Assembly: GCA_947000775.1 (NCBI GenBank)
Contig: CAMQGK010000008.1
Location: 1,250,001-1,314,000 of the forward strand
DNA length: 64,000 bases
Source of the DNA: Pterois miles
Lineage: Eukaryota > Chordata > Actinopteri > Perciformes > Scorpaenidae
Reading direction: 5' to 3'
Each line of letters starts with the position of its first letter. Positions within the stretch are counted from its first letter, which is position 1. The notes under the pieces were generated by a model. The model worked only from the letters and a program-made list of their open reading frames with translations. It did not search any database and had not been told where the DNA came from. Made by a program: the position numbers and the translations under genes. This document shows positions 12,507 to 23,900 of the stretch, piece after piece.

Positions 12507-13109
12507 TTAAAGGGATAGTTCAGGTGTTTTGAAGTAGGGTTGTATGAGGTACTTCTGGAGTTACCGCACAGGAGCAAAGCAAGCAAAAATGACCACGTAA
12601 AAAAAATCTGTCTCAGTTTGAGTGTATCTTATATGTATAATATTTTCACTGCTTCACCTTGGCATGAGCCAGCCCATTCCAACGAGGAACTGAAGCCTCT
12701 GTATCCATCTATGCTCTCACCAAAACCACCAGACTCCATTGATAAAACAGTAATTTTACCTTGCAGAACACGGGAGCTGTTGATCTAATGCTGCCTTGAT
12801 CGGTTAGTTAGTTTGGTTTCACCAAAGTCACACAATAGCACAAACAAACAAACCAATCGAGGGAGTGGTAGACCTGACCACTGGTTGAACTCCTGTGTTC
12901 TGGAAGGTTAAAATTACTGTCTGGTGGCTTTGGCAAGAGCATGGATTATGGCTTCAGTTCCCCGTCGGAAACATGGACTATACAGCTGTCTGATGGTAAC
13001 GTAAACCGGCAAAAATATTCTAAATATACTGTAGCTTACACTCAAACTGATATTTATTGTTTTAGATGGATAAAATAGGTTTTGCAAAACCCCCTAACTA
13101 TCCCTTTAA
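12507..13109. mobile_element. MITE with perfect 14-bp TTAAAGGGATAGTT inverted ends
   Basis: The left end TTAAAGGGATAGTT and right end AACTATCCCTTTAA are exact inverted copies about 603 bp apart. The interior is partly palindromic: the arms around 12720-12765 and 12905-12950 are complementary. No transposase. It occupies more than half of the gap between the GIMAP-1 exon and the last PARP14-like exon. Confidence 0.8.
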
Positions 13110-13452
13110 TGCTAACATAAGCATGCATATTTCTGGCAAATAAATAAAGATGTTAGGTCCACAGGGGGAAATGTCAAAGGATAATTTGGGAACAAATGAC
13201 AGAAACAATAAACTCATATGTTAGGGGAAAAAGTTACATAACAAATGAATCTATAACATGGCCAGTTAGTCATCACAGTAGTCAAGTCAAGTCAAATTTT
13301 GCAGTGCAAAATTGGCAGAAACTAGTGTGAATAAGTATCAAATGCACTTAAAAAACACTTCTCCACTGAAGGTTGTTTTTCACTAATGTTTAGTTACCAG
13401 GAAAAAAAAAAAACAAATCAAGTCTTTGCTGTCATATAATATCTATACCCAC

Positions 13453-16400
13453 CTTGGTCTGGTTGGTGAACAAAGCTTGTCAGTTGGAAAGTTTGCTGGA
13501 CAGACGTGAAGGCCTGCAGAGACAACAAACAATATAAATAATAATACTTTATATTAATATTTATATAACGGATGTGGCATTCAGAAAAGTGTTTTTTGAC
13601 ACACACTAAATTAATTGCAAAAAAAAAAATCCAAAACAATCAGGAAAAGGCCTCTAACTATATTTTGTGCAACTTGAAGCTTCATGCATCTCCATTACCT
13701 CACTAGCCTCTTTGTCATTGGGGTCGATGACGATGCGGACCAGAAATGGATTCCCGCTGGCTCGGTTTTGTTGAAACAGACGAACTTCCTCCAGTAGAAC
13801 CCTGGCTACCACGCTGTCAGGAAAACGCAGGGCAATCCCAGCACCGAGTACAGGAAGAGCAACTGATCTAAAACATCTGTTCTCACAGGAAGTTAGGATG
13901 TTGTTGATGGCTAGCCTCAGAATCTGGAAAAAAGGTCAGAATCCAATGATTTTTAAGAAGGAAATAAAGTATTGGGATGCACAAAACTAAAAACAGTTTT
14001 TCAGTTATGTCACCTCGACTGCAGTTCCATCTGGGTCATCATCCCAGGGAAGGAGGTTGAGGAAGAACACTGCATTAAACGGCAGGTTGGACAAGCCCTC
14101 CACCAGGACTGAGTCACCTCCAGCTTCCTTTCTAAACTTTGTAGTCAGCTGATGTCCAACCACTTCAAACAAAGTGTTTCCAACATGAGTAGAGTGGGGA
14201 TCATTGCCAACCATGGGCGATACCACAGCATCCACCTAGGAGGAGAGCAGGAGATGTGGTGGGAGTTAAACATTTAACATTTTTTTCTTCTTCAATTTTA
14301 TGTAATTTATAGATACCAGCATCGGAAACGAGTCCGATACTGCCCAAAAATCAGTATTGGGGAGTATGGTAGTCTATGTACCCATCCAAAACCATAATGT
14401 ATTAAGCCAATGCAGAGGTCAAGTTTTCTCTCAGAACACTTGAAGGAACAATATGCTGAAAAGTTACTGACAGTTCAATTTGGGCACCCACAGGCAAAAA
14501 CATAAATCTGATGCCCTGCCATAACCCTATTTTTTTAAATCTCAGCAAAGTTTCTCACCTGCTGGGTCTCGATGGTTCCCTGAATGATCTCTACGTGGAC
14601 ACCACCTTCAGGAGCTCCAGATGTGGCTCCCCTTTGGAGCCCCAGATCACTCGGTACACTCTTTCCGGTACTTGTCCCTTGCAGCAGCCGGTCACATGCT
14701 TCCTGCATGGCCCTCACCACCTCTCCTCTGATATCAGTCAGGATGATTCTGCTCAGACTTCGCCCTCCCTGACTGCCAAACTTCTTAACAGCACTTACGA
14801 TAGCCTCAGAGCACACAGTGACAGGAACCCCAAAAGTCCCTGAGCTGATACAGGGTATGGCTATAGACCTGAACTCCATCTTCTCTGCTAATTTCAGAGC
14901 AGACTCGACAGTTTGCTCCAGTATGATCCTTTCTCTGTCACCTGATCTTCCACCTACAGGACCAACAGCATGCAGCAGTTTCTTGCATTTTAAGTTACCC
15001 CCTGTGGTCACTACCACACCCCCTGTAGAGATTTTTCCAGTCTTCTTTATCAAAGCTCTGCTCTCCTTCTGCACCTGAGGGCCACCTGCTTTACTCAGTG
15101 CACCAGCAACCCCTCCACTGTGCTCCAGATCTTCGTTGGCAGCGTTCACCAGGGCATCAGCCTCCTGTTTGGTGATGTCACCCTGACACACCAGCACCTG
15201 GAGCCCATCACAAAGACTGTAGCTGGCAACTGTTGTGTTTACTTCACTCAAGCTCAAAGATGCCAGATCATGTGTAACATGAGGGAGGTCATCATTCCCA
15301 GTAGGACATTGGGAATACCTTTCTGTTCCTAACTGGTCAGTGGTAATTCTGTCCTGAAGAAATATGTCCAGAAATGGATCCAGCCTGTTCCGGACCTCGG
15401 TCACTCTGCTGGATGGACCTTCCAGTGCCACAATGGGCCCAGAGGCAGATGTTGAGGGATGGAAGGTAACCCCTGAATAATCAAAACCATGCAGCTGCAG
15501 CCATTCTGGCAACTCTTGTGCTAACTCTGCGAAAGGCAGATGGATTATGCTTTGAACGCTGGACTCGTCCAAAATAAACTGTATGACAGCTTCACTCAGC
15601 TCTTCAACTTCTTTGGTGTGGCCCAGGAGGCACACAGTGCTGTCTGAGCCAAACACCACCTGAGCCCTGTATCCTCCAAGGTTCATCTCATCTGTCTTGG
15701 ACTTAAGCTTTTCCCGAAGATCAGATGGCACAGTGGAGCAGTTGGGAACATCAATCTTGACTTCCTTAATATCACGTTGCAGTGCCTTTTCAGCTTCATC
15801 AAGATGACCAGTGGAAAGGGATAACATACGTAGCCCTGTGTCTCGTAACTCTATTTCCACCTTGTCAGCAAACCCTAAAAAGCCACTTAGCACCCCTGGG
15901 CCTCCGAATGCCTTTCTCAAGAAGGCCAAAAACTGTGGGCTCATGTCAGAAACTGTCCTTTCTAAGACTAAATTCTCCTGATCAGAGATCCAATCTCCAG
16001 CTTTAATAATCTCCTCCAGGAACCCTTCTAGAATCAACTGACCTGCAGCTCCCTGCATGACCCTCAGTCCTGGAAAATCTCGCCTCAAACTGTGCTCAAT
16101 CTCTTTCCAGAGGAGGCGAAGCTTGGCCTCGCCCAGTCGACGAATGCTGGTTTGCCTCTCTCTTAAATAAGATCCTTGTTTAACATGCGAGTCCTCTACA
16201 TCCATCAACCTGGCTTTCACCCGAGAACGCTCCCCAACAACAATAGCCAGCCCAGCCTCGCTGTACACCTTCACCTCATCTGTGGTCTGAGCAGAGCAGC
16301 AGAACTGACGCAAAGCTTTAACTTTGTGAGGGTCCACCTCATAGTGTGACAGGTAGCCATTAAAGATTTTGTCTACCTCTTCTTTCCAATTTCTAACTTC

Positions 16401-18604
16401 ATCTGCAGCACCAGGTTGAGCTAAACGGCTAACTAAAATTCTCCCCTCCTCTGGAAACAGCTGAGCAGAGCAGGCAACAGAGGAAAGCTGTTTCTCTAGC
16501 TCTTTCTCAGCTTTGGGGCATTCCTTCAGGTAACGTAGGAGGTAAGAATCCTGCTGTAGTTCATGTTTTTCACCACTTGGTGGAGGAGTTGAGGCAGGAA
16601 TGGACTGTGGGCTCTGTTGAAGAGACATCAGTTTACTGATGTTGTATGAACAGAAACAGCTGAATTGTTAGATTATGTTCCTGTAGAGTTTTAAAAGGAC
16701 CTATGTTGTACATTTTTAGGTGGTTACTTGTATTTGGGGGTTCTACTAGAACATGTTTACATGCTTTAATGTTCAAAAAACGCTTTGCTTTTCTCATACC
16801 AGCTGTTATAGCAGTCAGCTATGAACCAAACTCTAACTCGCCTCACTTGAGGGCGTGCCAAACTAGCAGCTAGGAAGGTATTATGCAAATGTGTTACTTG
16901 GTGACATCATCATGTTACAGAAGAAAAGGAGGGGCTTCAAGTGAGGCGTTTCAGGCACCGGAATGAGTTTTGAAGTGGGGGGTAGGACTAGCCCACATGT
17001 AGAAAAGCTAGTATCACAATATTCCCAACCAAATACCTCTATCAATACTGTGACAATATTGTGGGTTGGTGCTATTCCAATAGTTGTCAGTATTGTGGGT
17101 ATAATGACTAAGTGGGTAAAGGCAAAAAATAGAACAACCACATTAGTCAAATTACATCACTCTACTGTAATGCACATTACACATGACATTCAGTTTATAT
17201 AACACCACATTTTCCACAGGATCTTGTGAGACTGTGGTGGCTGACCTTGGACCCAGTTATATGCATTGATCTGGTGCGCTTTGAGAGCAAAATAACAAAG
17301 ATCTATGAAGAAGTTTGCGCTCTAGCGATCACTTTAATCATAAACACATCAGTTGCATATGAATAATGATGCAAAAAGTCCCACTCACAAAGCATGCTAA
17401 ATGAGACGCGGCCCGTGTTTCCAGACTAGTAGGTTGCCGACATCCCTGCAGACCCTTGACGTATGATCTTCACCCCAGACCTTTCTAAGCTGACTTAAAT
17501 AATCGGATTGGCCCAAAAAGTTATGTCATATAGATATTATCACAAATGTTCTTCCACTTTATTACCATAAAAGTAGGGGGAAGAAGTCTTGTTGTCCCCC
17601 CATTCTCTCCCTATATGGGGACAGTGACTCCCTTTGGGATGGACTTTGGACTTTGTAACTTTGCAGACCTTTTATATGCACATAAAACTATATAACATAC
17701 TAAAGGAAAGGGGAAAAAGCCTCTTTACGATGCAGTGTATAACCTATTTGGTGAACTAATGAAATGGGGAGCTTGAAAATGGAAGTTTTTTTTCAGTACA
17801 CAACTTTGACTGAATGACAGACGTTGTGCTAACCTGTACTGGGTCTGTAAAATCCTGGCTGGTAGAGGAACTGTGCGGATCCAGGCTGCCTCGGACAGTG
17901 AACACCACACCATCCACGACATGCTCACATCTCTGCAGGACCGCCTGCTGATCTGAGACAGAAAATGTGACATTATTGTGGGTTTTGAATCAGGACAGCC
18001 TGCTCACTTGACAAAAAAAAAAAAAAAAAGCATGTTTGTAGGGCAACATTACCCTTATGAAAAAGTAGTAAACATCAAGTTTATTTTATCAAATATACTT
18101 AAATAAAGTTCAGGTATGTTTCCCCAAAGTACAATTTATGTAATAGGTAAACTAATATATATAATATAGTATATAGTAGTAATATATATGATAATGTGCA
18201 CTAGTAGTATACCTTTAAAAGTACCAATTCAATGCTTCTTGGGACTAAATTGACCTATTTTCCCAGTTTAATGTTTCCTAGGAAGTGAAACTTCATTACA
18301 CTTTCGATTTCAATCTCCTCTTGAATCCGTGGTATAATTAAGCGTTCTATATTTTAATATAGTATTTAATATTCCTATTAGCTTACTATGTAAGGTATTA
18401 TCATTAATGTACGGTGTTTGATGGCCTACCTTTCTCATATTTGAAAGCAACGCTGTAAATGTGATCTTTCACCCTCGTCAGCGGTCCGCAGTCTCCTCCG
18501 CCGGATCTGCGGCGAACATGGAAATGCGTTTCTATTCTCCTCACCTGCTCCTCGACCAGGTTCTGGATCTCAAAGAAAACGGGGTACTGGTAGATGTCAC
18601 CCAT
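13453..18604 (-). CDS. PARP14-like protein with two macro domains; no catalytic PARP domain seen
   Basis: ADP-ribose-binding relative of PARP14. Exons on the minus strand: 18430-18604 (start), 17834-17952, 14559-16613, 14014-14235, 13699-13923, 13453-13513. Together they give 2857 bases, 952 residues and one extra base. The start MGDIYQYPVFF at 18604 has A at -3 and G at +4. Residues 1-98 look like the first RRM-like module of PARP14. Roughly 100-560 hold the RRM/KH-like repeats, ending with a KH-like block (LPEWLQLHGFDYSG). Macro 1 spans about 565-740 (CQGDITKQEADALVNAAN, ALSKAGG, ISSGTFG). Macro 2 spans about 770-930 (DAVVSPMV, PVLGAGIALRFP). PARP14 relatives normally continue with a third macro, WWE and ADP-ribosyltransferase domain; none is found before finTRIM A. 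The last exon has a good donor (AAG|GTGGGT), so it either splices to GIMAP-1 or ends shortly after by intron read-through near 13418. Confidence 0.87.
16690..16990 (+). repeat. Partial MITE copy (family of 6133-6889)
   Basis: Contains 'ggacctatgttgtac', then 'ctagaacatgtttacatgct' and 'ttcaaaaaacgcttt'. The last two are shared, in reverse complement, with the right part of the element at 6133-6889. It sits in the intron between PARP14-like exons 2 and 3. Confidence 0.6.
16991..17720. other. Intronic stretch, nothing recognised
   Basis: Part of the PARP14-like intron 2. Apart from a few short repeated words ('tattgtgggt' occurs twice near 17050-17100) I see no exon, RNA gene or element. Confidence 0.5.
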
Positions 18605-18827
18605 ACTTTGTGAATGGATGAATAAAGCCAAACATCCGCAGCGTCCCGGTTTGAGGAGCAGTGCGTTTACAGTGTCGCCAGTCTGGTCCTGCTGGACGAG
18701 CGCGCCCCTAGTGGTGATAAAATACAGGAAAAAACACGCTGGACGACAGGGAGGCGCCTCAGTTTGCCAAAACAGAAAATAAATAAACAAATAAATGACT
18801 CAGTAAATAAAAGATTTTTAAGATATA

Positions 18828-18832
<5 letters not shown>

Positions 18833-18905
<73 letters not shown>
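18833..18905. repeat. (TA)n microsatellite
   Basis: An uninterrupted TA run of about 36 units, roughly 230 bp upstream of the PARP14-like start codon. Length polymorphism is expected. Confidence 0.95.
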
Positions 18906-18907
<2 letters not shown>

Positions 18908-19480
18908 ATGAAATGGGACAGAAATTGATATTTGTATTCATTTCTTTATATATTTACTCTTCTGTTTACTTCCCCCTTTTTTATATTTTATTTTTTTTAT
19001 TATATTTTAAAGGTTTTATTGATTTACATTTGCATTTATTTATTTATTTATTTATTTATTTTGGGTAAGAGAAAATTTAACAAATGAATGAATAAATGAC
19101 TCAATGAATAAATAGGTCACTGACTATAGCAAAATAATCTAAAAAAAATAAATGTAGCCATTAATAAATTGATAATGTGACATAAATTGATATTTGTATT
19201 CATTTCCTTATATATTTACTCTTCTTTTTACTCTCCCCTTCTTTTTATTATATTTTAAAGGTTTTAGTTATTTACTTTTGCATTGATTTATTAATTTATT
19301 TATTTAGTGTAAGTGAAAGTCCTGAGAGAAAATTTAACAAATGAAGGAATAAATGACTCAATGAATAAATAGGTCATTGACTATAGCAAAAATAATATTA
19401 AAAAAATAAATGCAGCCATTAATAAATTGATAATGTGACATAAATTGATATTTCTGTTTTTAGTTCCTTCTCATTTATTT
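18906..19480. repeat. Tandem array with ~260-bp unit, AT-rich
   Basis: Blocks recur in order at about 260-bp spacing: 'aattgatatttgtattcatt' (near 18924 and 19186; a shorter match near 19443), 'tatatttactcttct' (two places), 'aaatttaacaaatgaa' (two places) and 'gactcaatgaataaatag' (two places). This is about two and a half diverged tandem units of AT-rich DNA directly beside the TA microsatellite. Confidence 0.7.
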
Positions 19481-20949
19481 ATCTTTGTATTAATTCCCTT
19501 ATTCATTTAGCGTTCTGTTTATTTTTCCCTTTTATTTATTTATTTATTTATATTCACTTTAAAATGTATTTAATTATTCATACATCCATTTGTTTATTTC
19601 TGTTTCATTTATTTTTAGATTTATTTTTAAATGTAAATGTATTTATGCATGTACTAATTTAATTATTTCTGCCTAATTCTCCCTTTGCATTTCACCCTGT
19701 ATTTATTTCCCCAAACTTATCTGTTTTATTTGATACCTTTATTTACTCATTTCTTTATGCTTTTCTGCCTCATTATGCAAATAAAGGGGCTATTTGTAAA
19801 AGTAGTAATACCGGATACTACTGGTGCTTGTTGTTAAGTATGTTTTATGACTGTAAGTTAAGGTGACCTAATGTGCCATGAAAGGCGCCATTAGATAAAA
19901 TGTATTATTATTATTATGAGGGACTTGGGCTTATCTCAAGTTTGAACTGGCTGACTCACTGATTATGGGAGTGTCAAAGTCCTGTTACAGAGCAGCTAAT
20001 CAGCTCTTTTCTTTTACTTTACTTCTTTCCTTTGCCTGTCAGCTTCTTCGTATATGAGTATTTGTCTTTTGCACATTTTATACATTTCTGACGAGGAGCG
20101 ATGATGGTAGTCGACCGTATAGCTTCATAGACTACCCACCAAAAATAGCATCATTCCCCAGAATGCTCCGATGCCCATTTTCTAACATCAGTAATAGTAA
20201 CTGACCGACCAAAAGACGAATGACCATCAGAAACAATGGGTTGTGCATACATATTTATTTATTTGTCTTAAAAATAATCCAAAGGACCCAGAACACGGTA
20301 TATAAATGCTCCAATATGGTGGACAATGCAAAAAACTGGATACATGTCTGCTCCTCATAAACAATCATTCTCAGTATAAAAAAGGACTCTAAATGCAATA
20401 AAACAAATAGACCTGTGCCAAGGCTAATGCGGTTTGATGACAAACTGTGTCCTGACAGTACGCGTCACCTTTTCTGAGCAGCCATTTTTTTCCAAATAAG
20501 CATTCCAAAAAGTTGGCAATCCAAATAGAAGAAGTAAATGCAAAAATAAAATAAAATTAGTGCAATAAAATAAGTGCAAATAAAATAAGTGCAATAAATT
20601 ACAGCCATAACACTGCAAACATAGTCGTGTTTTAAATTACACAAATCTTCTCCATGGATCTAAATGGTGGCAAAGTCAGAATGATGAATGAGTTGAACAC
20701 AAAATGAACGCCACTTTACCTTCTTCCTCAATTGTTGTATCTGTTTTGCAATTAGGAAACAGGCTTTGTGCAACGATAACACTGAATATGTTTTAAGTGA
20801 CTCACCAGGATGTGAGGCACGAATCAACCTTTATGTCACAATTCTTCAATCAAATCCTCTCATCTGTCATAAGGTGTCCGGATATATTGGAAGGCGAATT
20901 ACAGCCTGATCAACAGTGGCGCACATTAAGCACCTAAATATAAATGTCG
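19481..20949. other. Intergenic between PARP14-like and finTRIM B
   Basis: AT-rich with TTTA-type simple sequence to about 19780, then unremarkable DNA. No exon or RNA gene recognised. It includes the upstream side of the PARP14-like gene and the 3' flank of finTRIM B. Confidence 0.5.
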
Positions 20950-23900
20950 TTACCATAACTTGATCAGTTCTGCATAATGTGTATTGTATGCACCCTTCAG
21001 CCCGAGGCCAGGATAGAGCGGCTGGGTGAACGTGGTGTGTTCTCTGTGGAGCAGAGTCATCTTGTCAGAGATGGTATAAAAGGACAGAGTACCTAATTTA
21101 TAATCCAGGTACACGCCAATCCTGGAGGATTGAGGCCATAACACCGTCGTGCTTGTGTTGTTGTCTTGGAAAGAGTAGCCATTTTTGGAGCACTCTATAC
21201 TCCATGAGTTATTCCTTCCAAACACTGAGTCACTGGTTCTGCTGATGTCTTTGTATGACACTGCCACAGTCCAAGTCCCACCATCCCAACCGACCTCCCA
21301 GTAACATCGCTCGGACAAACCCTCTCTGCACAACACCTGCGCAGAGATGGTGTCAGTTGTAAAACTGTCAGAGTCATGATAATATTTCTTATTGCGTTTA
21401 TATGTCACCCGTCTGTATTCTTGTGAAATGTACAAATATTTGGAGACTTTGTTCTCATCCAGGGTTAGAGGACGGCAATCTGATGGAAGAACAAGCAGGT
21501 TAAAAGACATTATTAACATCAACCTTTTAATATGCAATTCATTATTAATGCACTGGTCTATTGTGTAACTGCAACTAAATGTTTTACTCACAGCGTAAAA
21601 ACTCCTCTCTGGTCTTCGGCACAGGTGGCAACACAACATCTATAGTAGACACTAACGACAAAACAAATCCTAAATACCACTGGACCTGAATCAAACCACT
21701 GTATCACTCTGGATTCTTCTATTTCTATCAGGTACCTGTGGCAGAGATCCTGGTCAAGGCGTCCTTCAGGAGGCTCTTCATGTCATCCCTCAGTTTAGCC
21801 ACGCCGTCAGTCACAGCTTCGAATGAATGTTGAGGACGAACGACGCAATCCGGTGGCAAGTCTGGTGATTCACAGGAGGTGGAGAAGGACTGGAAAGTCT
21901 GGAGGTAAATGAGTCAGCAACCAGAAGAAAAACTGAGTGAAAAGCTGAAAAATGGGGGTCGCAGGTTCGCTTCAGTGTGGACTTTGCATGTTCTCCCTGT
22001 GTTAGCGTGGGTTTTCTCCGGGTTCTCCGGCTTCCTCCCACAGTCCAAAAACATGCACGTTACTTGATGTCTCTAAATTGCCCGTCGGTATGAATGTGAG
22101 CGTAAATAGTTGTCTGTCTCTACGTGCCCTGCGATTTGTCCAGGGCGAACCCCGTCTTCGACCAGTGCCGGCTGGGATCGGCTCCAGCGCCCCCTGGGAC
22201 CTCTAACGGGATATGGGGTTGGAGATGAATGGATGGATGTATTGCACATTTTCAGCTTCTACCGTTATTAACGTGGAGTGCTGTTTACTCCACCACATGG
22301 AATTGACATTATACAAAGTGACAGAAACACTAAAAAGCAGATAGATAAAGTTGCTAAGTGCTACCTTGATGAAATGAATGTGGTCTTGCGTATTAGACAG
22401 CTGTTCCAGTTCGCCGTCTCTCCTCCTCAGCTTGGCGATCTCCTCCTCCAGCTGCCGTTGTAGTTCTTCAGCCTGAGCGACAGCAGTCTGCTCTCTGGTT
22501 TTCATGAGCTGCTTCACCCAAGCGTATTTTATTTTTATGGAGGAGATCAGCTCATCCATGATCTTATCACAGTTCTCCACTGCAGGCTGGCTGCAACTCT
22601 GATCATACAAAGAAAAACAAAGGTTTTTCCATTAAAATTCATTCCATGAGTAGCAACAGTTCCATATTTTAATACATGCATTGTTAGGACCTCTAAATCA
22701 ACAAGTATACACATGTATCTGGTGGTTATTCAGGTAATGTCTTTAGAAAATACATACAAAAATATACCACCTATATACCATAACCCCAGTATTGAAAACA
22801 CAGGATTATTCAAATGCTAAAATCTAGTTTCCACACCTTGAAATCCTTCAGAGCTTGCAGCAGCTCATTTAGCTCCTCCTCTCTCTGCTGGAATCTCTCC
22901 TGGACTTTCTTTTGACTCGCAATCAGCTGTTTCTGAAAGACATTGTTAGTGCAACAGCAAGCGGCTCATTATGGAGGGTTTTATTACAGCAGCAGGCGAA
23001 ATATTTTTGGCATCATCGGGCAAAAATTCCATAATAACCTTTCAGCAAATTATAATTTGCATGTTCTGAGAGAAAACCAGACTTCTGCGCCTCCTCGCGG
23101 CTCTGTTTTCAGGCTTTAAAAAGTCGATCCTGTGACTGGACACTTTGGCCAATCACAGGTCATTTCAGAGAGAGAGAGTGTTCCCATTGGCTGTTCATTT
23201 AACGGAGGCAGCCGTCAATCACTCACGCATTACTGTAATACCTATTTTTCTCCTCAGATGTTTTCACAATCATCTTGTCGTTTACTGTTTATATGTAAAA
23301 TGAGTTGGTTTGCTCCAGCTGCTTGGTATTTCCTCAACTGATCTCAATATGGTTGCCAGCTCACAAACTTTCTACTACAAGATGTTTCCGAAAACATCTG
23401 AGGCGAGAAATAGGTGTTACAGTAACAGAATATCGATTCATATTTGATCAGCGCTGCCTACTTTGACTGTTTGATCGGAGTTTGCGAGCATTTGACAGCT
23501 GCTCAGAGACGGCAGGCTCCAGCTTGTCTCTGATTGGTTGTTTTCCTCTGGTCTGTGAAATCTTGCAGATGCCATTAAGAGCACCGGAGGACACTAGAGA
23601 CACGCAAATTTTTTTTTTTTTTTTTTTTTCAGCTTGCTTGTCTCATGCACAACTGTCAGGATATAGTGACTGTTTCATAAAAATAACTTTTTAAAATCAT
23701 ATTTGGTTCAACCGACCGAACCCAGCTTTAAGACACAGTGTTTTATGTTTCTACCTGTTCCTCAGCCCTCTGAGCAGCAGCTGACACCGTTTGATGCCTG
23801 CTATGTTCATCTATAACGCACAGGTAGCAGATACACATCTTGTCCGTCCGACAGTAGACCTCCATCAGCTTGTTGTGCTTCGTGCACATCTTTTCCTGCA

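Noticed and set aside
12700..12760. Candidate start exon ATGGAGTCTG... with donor before GIMAP-1
   Set aside because: A minus-strand ATG with a phase-1 GT does occur near 12739, but it lies inside the MITE arm, which is repeated in inverted form, and it does not resemble the other GIMAP start exons. Kept only as an alternative to the PARP14-like splice.
14511..16006. Plus-strand frames over PARP14-like exon 3
   Set aside because: Antisense shadows of a 685-codon exon with clear macro-domain homology on the minus strand.
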